Below are positions 8,054-14,262 of a DNA stretch of 21,309 nucleotides, in pieces. The notes beneath the pieces are model-generated. The model had not been told where the DNA came from and searched no databases. It worked only from the letters and a program-made list of their open reading frames with translations. A program made the position numbers and the translations under genes. The stretch covers positions 3,773 to 25,081 of the forward strand of contig JAUNMD010000004.1 of assembly GCA_030531915.1 (NCBI GenBank), read 5' to 3'. How positions within the stretch are numbered: the stretch's first letter is position 1; every line of letters starts with the position of its first letter. Source of the stretch: Pseudomonadota bacterium. GTDB taxonomy: Bacteria > Pseudomonadota > Alphaproteobacteria > Rs-D84.

Positions 8054-8335
8054 TTATTCTGAATAACAACACTTTTCTTGATATACCTCTGTCCCAGAAC
8101 CAATGCTGTTTTCAAATTCCACTGTCGTTCCTGATGCAAAGCAACACGATGTTATGCCATCGGTATTTTTATCGGCCGTTGTTGGATACTGGTCACCCAC
8201 CGACGGACACCGATAACAATTTGAACCAACCAAGTAGTAACCGGCCTCGCACGAATAAGATGTTGTTGTCGTGCATGCCGCATGCGCAACATTCACAATA
8301 AACATAACAAATAATGCAGTAATAATTTTTTTCAT
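8054..8335 (-). CDS. Small secreted Cys-rich protein (93 aa)
   Basis: A signal peptide (MKKIITALFVMFIVNVAHA) is followed by a mature part of about 74 residues with eight cysteines. They include two CC pairs and the stretch CEAGYYLVGSNCYRCP. The GYYL-x-G-x-x-C-x-x-C pattern is reminiscent of Cys-rich repeat units in surface or secreted proteins; the function is unknown. An export destination where disulfides form is implied. The start at 8335 is chosen because it gives the signal peptide and has AAGGGTGAGAG before it; a GTG three codons upstream is less likely. It begins 15 nt after the stop of the 131-aa Cys-rich gene, so both are co-transcribed. Confidence 0.8.
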   Translation of the reverse strand: MKKIITALFVMFIVNVAHAACTTTTSYSCEAGYYLVGSNCYRCPSVGDQYPTTADKNTDGITSCCFASGTTVEFENSIGSGTEVYQEKCCYSE

Positions 8336-8350
8336 ATCTCTCACCCTTGA

Positions 8351-8746
8351 TTACAGTTGATTACACGCTGTGCACGTACCCACAACCACACCAGACGCGA
8401 CACTGCAACATGTACGACATACGTCCGCATCACACGCCTTGGCGCAGTACCATTGCAATTCTGTGGTGGTGCTGCACGAACCATACATTGTTGTTACATA
8501 TCTGTGATTGGTTGTATCGTGGGTTGTACCGGACGTACGTGTACACGTACCGGACTTATTCGTCCACCCCGTTGGGCACACATCTGCTGGTGCTGAATAA
8601 CACGCCGCCAGCGAACAGTTCTTTGCGCAATCAGACAATGATGAATAATAAGGTTTCAGGTCTGGATTTAAGATTGGGTCAAGCGTTACTGCAAATGCGC
8701 ACGGCATCGTGACCAGCATCAGTGGAATCGCAAACAGTTTTCTCAT
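8351..8746 (-). CDS. Small secreted Cys-rich protein (131 aa)
   Basis: A signal peptide (MRKLFAIPLMLVTMPCAFA) precedes a mature part of about 112 residues with thirteen cysteines, among them CAKNC, CRTCC and CTAC near the C-terminus, and many Thr and Ser. The residue before the signal-peptide cysteine does not fit a lipobox, so signal peptidase I cleavage is more likely than lipidation. The start at 8746 has a strong GGGGGTG ribosome site; upstream in-frame residues are not plausible coding. It is the first gene of a two-gene operon and lies only about 30 nt after an intrinsic terminator, which suggests attenuation control. No family is recognised. Disulfide-stabilised surface or secreted protein is inference. 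Confidence 0.78.
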   Translation of the reverse strand: MRKLFAIPLMLVTMPCAFAVTLDPILNPDLKPYYSSLSDCAKNCSLAACYSAPADVCPTGWTNKSGTCTRTSGTTHDTTNHRYVTTMYGSCSTTTELQWYCAKACDADVCRTCCSVASGVVVGTCTACNQL

Positions 8747-8775
8747 TTCACACCCCCATGTGTTGTTTTTCACAA

Positions 8776-8806
8776 ACAAAAAACCACCGAAACAATTCAG
8801 GTGGTT
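8776..8806 (-). terminator. Intrinsic terminator between leader RNA and Cys-rich operon
   Basis: On the minus strand AACCACC (8806-8800), an 11-nt loop that can add three more pairs (GAA/TTC), GGTGGTT (8788-8782), then TTTTG. It lies downstream of the structured RNA and upstream of the 131-aa Cys-rich gene, with no other gene between. Its 5' arm can alternatively pair with GGTGG at the 5' end of the same transcript (9018-9014). Confidence 0.75.
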
Positions 8807-9021
8807 GGAGGTTCGAAACAATTATCAAGAATTGTGGGCATATTCAATATATTCAGCCACCCTCCAACCGCTTGGTTGGGGGTGACGGCACAAGAAAACA
8901 AAACATCGCAAGGACGCAAATCCATGCGATGCCGAAATCTCTACCGTCTGTATTTTATGCCGCACTGTGCGGTCATCTTGATAAAGGGTTTCGACACCCC
9001 GCCAATGGAACACCCACCGGC
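8776..9021 (-). ncRNA. Candidate structured leader RNA / riboswitch-like attenuator or sRNA
   Basis: About 245 nt between a promoter and an intrinsic terminator on the minus strand, with no credible ORF in that direction. Several stable hairpins can be drawn. CACCCCCAACC (8884-8874) pairs with GGTTGGAGGGTG (8869-8858) around a short AAGC loop. CATCGCA pairs with TGCGATG near 8905-8930, CCGCA with TGCGG near 8960-8972, and CAATT with AATTG near 8820-8835. The extreme 5' GGTGG can close against the CCACC that also forms the 5' arm of the terminator. That mutual exclusion is what an ON-type regulatory leader would show. I could not match tmRNA, RNase P, 6S, SRP or a known riboswitch consensus. 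It may instead be a stand-alone small RNA or a dispersed repeat. Confidence 0.5.
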
Positions 9022-9027
9022 AAAAGA

Positions 9028-9056
9028 ATACTAGAATAAAAAGAAACTGGACACAA
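9028..9056 (-). promoter_or_regulatory. Putative promoter of the leader RNA and Cys-rich operon
   Basis: On the minus strand TTGTGT (9056-9051), 17-nt spacer, TAGTAT (9033-9028). The predicted start is near G9021, which is exactly where the foldable RNA begins. Confidence 0.5.
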
Positions 9057-9095
9057 GGGAAAAATGTTTTGTGCCGATTATGAATAGGCAAATTT

Positions 9096-9257
9096 GAATA
9101 AATTAGAATGGCGGTAGATATGCGTGATGCGGGTTGCGTAGTGTCAGCCGACCACGAATAAATTAGAATGGTACAGATGACACGTGGGGCGAAGGCGAAG
9201 TGTACAACTAGTTACATGAGCCGCCGCCCCGCGCGCCAGATGTGCCATTATAATTTA
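9096..9257. repeat. Fold-back repeat cluster at the 3' end of trxB
   Basis: The 16-mer GAATAAATTAGAATGG occurs on the plus strand at 9096-9111 and 9156-9171, exactly 60 nt apart. A near-identical inverted copy (GAATAAATTATAATGG read on the minus strand) spans 9257-9242 and contains the trxB stop codon. The 9156 and 9257 copies begin an imperfect inverted repeat of about 100 bp. Its arms share further blocks such as GGGGCG/CGCCCC, and it is centred near ACTAGT at 9207-9212. It has no T-run and is not a standard terminator. Confidence 0.55.
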
Positions 9258-10153
9258 TTCAGGTATGCGATGGCGTCCATGGCCGCCGTACATCCCGTTC
9301 CGACGGCGGTTGCAATCTGCATTTTTATATCGGATTCAACGTCGCCGGCAACAAACATACCGGTGGGCAATGCAGATGGGGCAATGCGACCCATGTTGTC
9401 ACGGGTGACATCTTCGGTCAGGTAATCTGTGTTGGCCTCGTGCCCGATGGCGACGAAAATGCCGTCAACGGTGATGACATCACCGGTGGTGGTGGTGGCC
9501 GCCAAACGATCATCGGCGGTCTGTTCAATTTTAACCAAATCGGTATTAAACAGGCATTCAATATTTTCGCGTTCGGCAACGCGGCTGCGCACGATTGCCT
9601 CGGCACGGGTGAACGCACCCTTGCGATATACGATTTTTACGGTCTTGGCAATGTCAGACAGATACAACGCGTCGTTCAGTGCACTGTTGCCACCACCGAT
9701 AACAATGACTTCTTTGTCATAGTAAAAGAATCCATCACATGTGGCGCAATACGATACCCCCTTGCCAAACAGTTCGCGCGCACCCGCGATTTCCAATTTG
9801 CGTGGTGATGCACCGGTGGCAATGATGACAGATTTGCCAACGTATTTTTGGCCATTGTCGCACGCGACATTAAATGCGCCAATCGCATCACCCGAAATTG
9901 TTTTGGCAGATGTGAATACAACCTCTGCCCCGAATGATGTTGCCTGATTTTTCATAAATTCCGCCAGTTCTGCGCCATTGCCGGCCCACCCTGGGTAATT
10001 TTCCAATTTGGCAATGCCCGCCATCTGGCCGCCCAGTGTATCGCCACCCAGAACGATGGTCTTTTTTCCACCGCGCGCGCAATACAGTGCCGCCGTCAGA
10101 CCCGCCGGCCCAGACCCCAGAATAATCACATCATACATAACAATATCGGTCAT
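9248..10153 (-). CDS. trxB: Thioredoxin-disulfide reductase
   Basis: A 301-aa NADPH-dependent flavoenzyme that reduces thioredoxin in the cytoplasm. Visible are the FAD-binding GSGPAG (residues 13-18), the redox-active CATC (136-139), the NADPH-binding GGGNSA (about 153-158), and the C-terminal FAD motif ending in GMFVAGDVES. Length is close to the family norm of about 310-320. The start at 10153 is chosen over upstream in-frame codons because AAGGAAAGGG lies just ahead of it and a promoter sits at the right distance. It is apparently a single-gene unit. The stop codon lies inside a fold-back repeat. Confidence 0.96.
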   Translation of the reverse strand: MTDIVMYDVIILGSGPAGLTAALYCARGGKKTIVLGGDTLGGQMAGIAKLENYPGWAGNGAELAEFMKNQATSFGAEVVFTSAKTISGDAIGAFNVACDNGQKYVGKSVIIATGASPRKLEIAGARELFGKGVSYCATCDGFFYYDKEVIVIGGGNSALNDALYLSDIAKTVKIVYRKGAFTRAEAIVRSRVAERENIECLFNTDLVKIEQTADDRLAATTTTGDVITVDGIFVAIGHEANTDYLTEDVTRDNMGRIAPSALPTGMFVAGDVESDIKMQIATAVGTGCTAAMDAIAYLNKL

Positions 10154-10193
10154 GATACCCTTTCCTTTTTGTACTATTATTTTCGCACAGCAT

Positions 10194-10222
10194 AGCATAA
10201 CAGCACGGCGCACGCAAATCAA
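10194..10222 (-). promoter_or_regulatory. Putative trxB promoter
   Basis: On the minus strand TTGATT (10222-10217), 17-nt spacer, TATGCT (10199-10194), giving a leader of about 33 nt that carries the trxB ribosome site. Confidence 0.6.
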
Positions 10223-10230
10223 AGATTATA

Positions 10231-10259
10231 TTGATTTTGCCCTGAAATAAAATTATAAT
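10231..10259 (+). promoter_or_regulatory. Strong putative promoter upstream of the serS mini-ORF
   Basis: TTGATT (10231-10236), 17-nt spacer, perfect TATAAT (10254-10259). The predicted transcription start is within about 3 nt of an ATG at 10269. It is divergent from the trxB promoter. Confidence 0.6.
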
Positions 10260-10268
10260 ACCCGCGTT

Positions 10269-10322
10269 ATGTCAGATATTTATGTATTTTTCAGTCGCAT
10301 CTCGTCCCCGTTGGGGGAATAA
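10269..10322 (+). CDS. Candidate leader peptide, 17 aa, ahead of serS
   Basis: ATG to TAA encodes MSDIYVFFSRISSPLGE. It has no ribosome site but starts at the predicted 5' end of a transcript from a strong promoter, so it could be translated leaderlessly. Three serine codons (AGT at 10293, TCG and TCC at 10302-10307) come directly before or inside a small hairpin followed by Ts. A ribosome waiting at those codons would cover the hairpin. That would suit serine- or tRNA-Ser-responsive attenuation of serS, but this is inference and the frame could be chance. Confidence 0.3.
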   Translation: MSDIYVFFSRISSPLGE

Positions 10323-10327
10323 TTTTT
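10305..10327 (+). terminator. Weak terminator-like hairpin in the serS upstream region
   Basis: TCCCC (10305-10309), loop GTTG, GGGGA (10314-10318), then ATAATTTTT. Only five base pairs, so termination may be partial. It overlaps the end of the 17-codon mini-ORF. A TGCGA at 10352-10356 could pair either with TCGCA upstream (10295-10299) or with TCGCA downstream, offering alternative folds. Confidence 0.4.
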
Positions 10328-10350
10328 GCATATTTAATTACATAAAATAA

Positions 10351-10379
10351 TTGCGATTTACATCGCACAACCTTATTAT
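10351..10379 (+). promoter_or_regulatory. Putative proximal serS promoter
   Basis: TTGCGA (10351-10356), 17-nt spacer, TATTAT (10374-10379). The start would be near 10386, leaving a leader with GAAGGA (10401-10406) ahead of the serS ATG. With this promoter serS could be expressed independently of the upstream mini-ORF transcript. Confidence 0.5.
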
Positions 10380-10414
10380 AAAGCACATACATAAAAACCC
10401 GAAGGATTTAGAAA

Positions 10415-11692
10415 ATGTTGGACATCAGATTTATTCGCGAAAACCCAGACGTGGTTAAAAACGCATGCCGTGTCAAGGGATTCGAAGATCACATTGACGA
10501 ACTGTTGGCATTGGACGCACGCGTGCGCGAATTGAAAACAGCGACACAAACAATGACGGCTGAAAAGAACAAGGTTACACGTGAAATTCCAACCGCAACC
10601 GACAAAGCCCCATTGATTGCACGCAGCAAGGAAATTGCAAACGAAATCGCCGCAGACATGGCGGAATTGGCGGACAAAGAAGCCGCGCTGAATGATTTAA
10701 TGCATCGCGTACCACAAATTCCAGATGCGTCCGCCCCAATCGGCCCAGACGACAGTGCAAACGTAGAGGTTCGTCGTGTCGGCGCGCCACGCGAATTTGA
10801 TTTCACCCCACGTGCCCAGTGGGATTTGCTGGACATGAATGGTTGGTGGTTGCCTGAAAAAATCGGCAAGATTTGCGGCACACGCACATACGCATTGGTT
10901 GGCGAAGCCGCCGAATTGCAACTGGCGATTGAAACATATGTTATTCAGAAATTGATTGCAAAAGGGTTCACATTTATTGAATGCCCATCTATCACCAAAC
11001 CACAAACGATTTTCGACGCGGGCCACTTTATGGGCTCTGACCTGTCGGTGATGGATAACGACGTGTTTATGCTGGCGGGCACAGATCGTTGTTTGGCGGG
11101 CACGGCGGAAATCATTTTGAACTCGCTGCACGGTGGCGAAATTCTGAACGAACGCGATTTGCCAATTAAATACGCTGGATTTTCACCCTGCTTTCGCAAA
11201 GAAGCCGGTGCGGCGGGACGCGACACACGTGGGCTGGCCCGTTTCCACCAGTTTAACAAGGTGGAACAGTATATCTATTGCACCCCAGCGCAGTCGAATG
11301 AAATGCACGAACACATTTTGAACAATTTGTGCGAGGTTATGGAAGATTTGGAATTGCCATATCGCGTAATTGCAAATTCCACCGGCGACATGGGTTTCAA
11401 CAAGGTTAAAATGAACGATGTTGAGGCATGGGTTCCATCTGAAAATGCATACAAAGAATTGGGCAGTTGTTCGTCCATCGGTCAATTCCAAGCGCGCCGC
11501 ACCAACACCCGTTATCGTGATGCAAACGGCGATGTGCAATACGTTGCGACACTGAATAACACGGGTATTGCCGTGCCACGTGCACTTGTGCCTGTTTTGG
11601 AAAATCACCAGAATGCCGACGGCAGCGTGAATATTCCAAAGAAGTTGCAACCCCTGATGGGTGGCCGCACCAAGATTGGTGGCAAGCATTAA
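10415..11692 (+). CDS. serS: Seryl-tRNA synthetase
   Basis: A 425-aa class II aminoacyl-tRNA synthetase that charges tRNA-Ser (and tRNA-Sec where present). The N-terminal helical hairpin (about residues 1-105, rich in Lys, Ala and Glu) is the tRNA-binding arm. The catalytic domain shows motif 2 (FRKEAGAAGRDTRGLARFHQF) and the motif 3 region with NNTGIAVPRALVPVLEN. Length is typical. The ATG at 10415 is preceded by GAAGGA. It is followed at once by a perfect bidirectional terminator, so it is a single-gene unit unless read from the upstream promoter. Confidence 0.97.
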   Translation: MLDIRFIRENPDVVKNACRVKGFEDHIDELLALDARVRELKTATQTMTAEKNKVTREIPTATDKAPLIARSKEIANEIAADMAELADKEAALNDLMHRVPQIPDASAPIGPDDSANVEVRRVGAPREFDFTPRAQWDLLDMNGWWLPEKIGKICGTRTYALVGEAAELQLAIETYVIQKLIAKGFTFIECPSITKPQTIFDAGHFMGSDLSVMDNDVFMLAGTDRCLAGTAEIILNSLHGGEILNERDLPIKYAGFSPCFRKEAGAAGRDTRGLARFHQFNKVEQYIYCTPAQSNEMHEHILNNLCEVMEDLELPYRVIANSTGDMGFNKVKMNDVEAWVPSENAYKELGSCSSIGQFQARRTNTRYRDANGDVQYVATLNNTGIAVPRALVPVLENHQNADGSVNIPKKLQPLMGGRTKIGGKH

Positions 11693-11719
11693 AAAACGGG
11701 GCAATGCCCCGTTTTTTTT
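11691..11719. terminator. Bidirectional terminator between serS and the 159-aa gene
   Basis: A-run, CGGGGC (11697-11702), loop AAT, GCCCCG (11706-11711), T-run. A symmetrical stem with A and T tails works in both directions. Its 25-nt core is identical to the terminator core at 15962-15986. Confidence 0.9.
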
Positions 11720-11730
11720 ATTTCTGTAAT

Positions 11731-12210
11731 TTATTTCTGGAATTGCTTTTTCGCTGCAAAATATTTCAGTGGCAAAAATCCAAAATACAAATCTTTGAAT
11801 TTGTTTTTTGACACCACGTAATTCCATTTCTTTATCGCAGTCAGTAAATTGCGCTGTTCAAAATCAAACTTTTCATTTCTGTAAAAGTTTTCCAATGCGC
11901 GCAACATATACGTGTATTCCAAATACATGGTGTTGTCTTGCGTGCCGTATGGAATAAACACACTGGGCGCGATAAGCATATCTTCTTTGACGCGTGTGGC
12001 ATAGTCCGCATATTTACGCGGATTTTCTGCAATTTTGCGCAATTTATCAAAAGAGCGATGAAATTCATGCGCCCTGTCATAAAAATCAACCGTTTTCTTT
12101 GTCTTGCGTGCCAAGCGTTCATAATTCGCGTCCAACACATCTTCGACCGATGCAAAAAACTTTGCAATCGTCGCATCCCAATCAACATACAATAAATCAA
12201 ATCTGTCCAT
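11731..12210 (-). CDS. Uncharacterised 159-aa protein
   Basis: A real-looking gene by context: its own promoter, an AAGGGG ribosome site before the ATG at 12210, and a terminator shared with serS. The protein begins MDRFDLLYVDWDATIAKFF and is mostly predicted helical, with many Lys, Arg, Phe and Tyr residues. It has no signal peptide or clear membrane helix and contains no cysteines. The strongest segments are YADYATRVKEDMLIAPSVFI and TMYLEYTYMLRALENFY. No family is recognised. It is cytoplasmic by default; no function is offered. Confidence 0.75.
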   Translation of the reverse strand: MDRFDLLYVDWDATIAKFFASVEDVLDANYERLARKTKKTVDFYDRAHEFHRSFDKLRKIAENPRKYADYATRVKEDMLIAPSVFIPYGTQDNTMYLEYTYMLRALENFYRNEKFDFEQRNLLTAIKKWNYVVSKNKFKDLYFGFLPLKYFAAKKQFQK

Positions 12211-12235
12211 GTTAAATACCCCTTGTTCCACATAC

Positions 12236-12263
12236 AATATAGACAAATTTATTAAAATGTCAA
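12236..12263 (-). promoter_or_regulatory. Putative promoter of the 159-aa gene
   Basis: On the minus strand a perfect TTGACA (12263-12258), 16-nt spacer, TATATT (12241-12236). The predicted start lies about 20 nt ahead of the ATG at 12210. Confidence 0.6.
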
Positions 12264-12289
12264 TTTTTTAAGTAATTTTTAATCATAAT

Positions 12290-12318
12290 TTCTTGAATTT
12301 TGAAAATTATGGTATAAT
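12290..12318 (+). promoter_or_regulatory. Putative typA promoter
   Basis: A perfect TATAAT (12313-12318) lies 17 nt after a weak TTCTTG (12290-12295). The leader is about 28 nt and carries AAGG ahead of the typA ATG. Confidence 0.5.
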
Positions 12319-12352
12319 CTAGCGGTTACGAAAAAATTTTAAGGCAAAACAC

Positions 12353-14182
12353 ATGAATATTCGCAATATTGCAATCATTGCACACGTTGACCACGGCAAA
12401 ACGACCTTGGTCGACAATATGTTGAAACAGGCCGGCACATTCCGCGCCAATGAAAAGGTCGAAGATCGCGTCATGGACAGTGGCGATATTGAACGCGAAC
12501 GCGGTATTACTATTTCGGCAAAGCCAACCTCTATTTTGTGGCACGATTACAAAATCAATATCGTTGACACCCCGGGGCACGCGGACTTTGGTGGCGAAGT
12601 GGAACGTATTTTGTCCATGGTTGATGGTGTGGTTCTGTTGGTTGATGCGGCCGAAGGGCCCCTGCCCCAGACCAAATTCGTTTTGTCCAAGGCATTGAAA
12701 CTGGGGCTGCGTCCAATCGTTTGCATAAACAAGGTTGATCGTTCCGATGCGCGCCCTGACGAAGTGCTGAGTGAAACATTTGATCTGTTTGATAAATTGG
12801 GTGCAACCGATGAACAGTTGGATTTTCCATATCTGTACGCCGTTGGTCGTGATGGTTGGGCGGTGCGCGATTTGAATGATGAACACAAAGATTTGACACC
12901 ACTGTTCGAACTGATTGTAAACCATGTGCCCGCACCTGATTGCAATGGCACACGTTGCCAACTGGATGCGCCATTTTCTATGTTGGCCACCACGTTGGAG
13001 GCCGATCCCTATGTTGGTCGTATTTTGACCGGTAAAATCGAATCCGGCACGGTTCGCGTCGGCCAAGCGGTCAAGGCAATCAATATGCAAGGCGAATTTG
13101 TTGAAAACGCCAAGATTACAAAAATCATTGAACACCGCGGGGTTGAAAAAATTTCACGCGACAGCGCATCTGCGGGCGACATCGTCGTCGTTGCCGGTTT
13201 TTCCAAGGCAACTGTGGCGGACACCCTGTGCGATCCATCGGTTACAGAACCAATTCCTGCAATGCCTATTGACCCACCAACCCTGACCATGACATTCTTT
13301 GTGAACACATCGCCATTGGCCGGTAAATCGGGCAAGAAATTGACATCACGTATGATTGGCGAACGCCTGTTCAAAGAGGCAGAAACCAACATCGCGTTAA
13401 AGGTCACACAAAGTGCGAACAATGAATCGTTCGAGGTTTCCGGTCGTGGTGAATTGCAGCTGGGTATTTTGATTGAAACAATGCGCCGCGAAGGGTTTGA
13501 ATTGTCTGTATCGCGTCCACGCGTTGTCATGCACGAAGGTGAAGGCGGCGAAAAGTTAGAACCAATCGAAGAAGTTGTTATCGACGTTGACGATGAATTT
13601 TCCGGCGTTGTTATCGAAAAGATGACCAAGCGCAAGGCGACAATCACTGAAATGAAGGCGTCCGGTGCGGGTAAAACACGTATCGTATTTTCTGCGCCAT
13701 CGCGTGGGTTGATTGGTTACCTGTCAGAATTTCGTACCGACACACGTGGCACGGGTATTATGAACCGCGTATTTGATAAATATGGCCCATATCGTGGCCC
13801 GATTGTTCAGTATCGCCCAGGCGTGCTGGTATCAATGGAAAACGGTGTCACCGCGACATATGCCCTGTTCAACCTGCAACCACGTGGCACACTGTTTGTT
13901 GGCCCCCAGACCGAGGTTTATTCCGGTATGATTATCGGCGAACACAGCAAAGAAAATGATTTGGAGGTAAATCCAGTCAAGGGTAAAGAACTGACCAATG
14001 TGCGCAGCGTAACCGCTGATGAAAAACTGTTCTTGGCCCCACCGCGCAAGATGTCACTGGAAGAAGCCCTGTCCTATATTCAGGACGACGAATTGGTAGA
14101 GGTTACCCCCGCAACAATTCGTCTGCGCAAGAAAGAATTGGACAGCAACATTCGTAAAAAGACACGTAAAAACGTTGAATAA
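12353..14182 (+). CDS. typA: Ribosome-associated GTPase TypA/BipA
   Basis: A 609-aa translational GTPase of the EF-G group that binds the ribosome and affects 50S assembly and stress or cold adaptation. The G1 motif AHVDHGKTT (about residues 10-18), the switch II DTPGHADFGGEVER, the G4 NKVD and the C-terminal domain unique to this family (GIMNRVFDKYGPYRG, GTLFVGPQTEVYSGMIIGEH) are all present. Length equals the family norm. It is a single-gene unit with its own promoter and terminator. Confidence 0.98.
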   Translation: MNIRNIAIIAHVDHGKTTLVDNMLKQAGTFRANEKVEDRVMDSGDIERERGITISAKPTSILWHDYKINIVDTPGHADFGGEVERILSMVDGVVLLVDAAEGPLPQTKFVLSKALKLGLRPIVCINKVDRSDARPDEVLSETFDLFDKLGATDEQLDFPYLYAVGRDGWAVRDLNDEHKDLTPLFELIVNHVPAPDCNGTRCQLDAPFSMLATTLEADPYVGRILTGKIESGTVRVGQAVKAINMQGEFVENAKITKIIEHRGVEKISRDSASAGDIVVVAGFSKATVADTLCDPSVTEPIPAMPIDPPTLTMTFFVNTSPLAGKSGKKLTSRMIGERLFKEAETNIALKVTQSANNESFEVSGRGELQLGILIETMRREGFELSVSRPRVVMHEGEGGEKLEPIEEVVIDVDDEFSGVVIEKMTKRKATITEMKASGAGKTRIVFSAPSRGLIGYLSEFRTDTRGTGIMNRVFDKYGPYRGPIVQYRPGVLVSMENGVTATYALFNLQPRGTLFVGPQTEVYSGMIIGEHSKENDLEVNPVKGKELTNVRSVTADEKLFLAPPRKMSLEEALSYIQDDELVEVTPATIRLRKKELDSNIRKKTRKNVE

Positions 14183-14183
14183 A

Positions 14184-14209
14184 AAATGCGCCAAATGGCG
14201 CATTTTTTT
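14184..14209 (+). terminator. Intrinsic terminator of typA
   Basis: AAATGCGCC (14184-14192), loop AAAT, GGCGCATTT (14197-14205), then Ts to 14209, immediately after the typA stop. Confidence 0.88.
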
Positions 14210-14225
14210 GACTTTTATCCTGTTG

Positions 14226-14254
14226 TTGAAATTTCCATAAAAAATGTGTACATT
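14226..14254 (+). promoter_or_regulatory. Putative promoter of the RgpF-like gene, giving a leaderless mRNA
   Basis: TTGAAA (14226-14231), 17-nt spacer, TACATT (14249-14254). Transcription would start near 14260, and the ATG is at 14263. No Shine-Dalgarno sequence is present. Confidence 0.5.
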
Positions 14255-14262
14255 ATATATAC

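Noticed and set aside
8351..8746. Lipoprotein call for the 131-aa Cys-rich protein
   Set aside because: The residues before the signal-peptide cysteine (VTMPC) do not fit a lipobox; signal peptidase I cleavage after AFA fits better.
8776..9021. tmRNA, 6S RNA, RNase P RNA, SRP RNA, cobalamin or TPP riboswitch or T-box
   Set aside because: I looked for a tag ORF, the GAGGAAAGTCC and P4 features, the SRP tetraloop helix, and the riboswitch and T-box boxes. None matched convincingly. A covariance search should still be run, since 6S RNA is variable.
8722..9039. Plus-strand open frame of 105 codons across the Cys-rich operon leader
   Set aside because: No ribosome site or promoter; it runs through hairpins of the candidate minus-strand RNA. 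It might reflect a dispersed repeat, but there is no support for a protein.
9096..9171. Possible CRISPR array from two 16-nt direct repeats 60 nt apart
   Set aside because: Only two copies, repeats too short, no cas genes; the inverted copy at trxB fits a fold-back element better.
12326..13135. Minus-strand open frame of 269 codons
   Set aside because: It lies antisense to the start of typA and reads as low-complexity Gln/Asn/Phe; not a gene.
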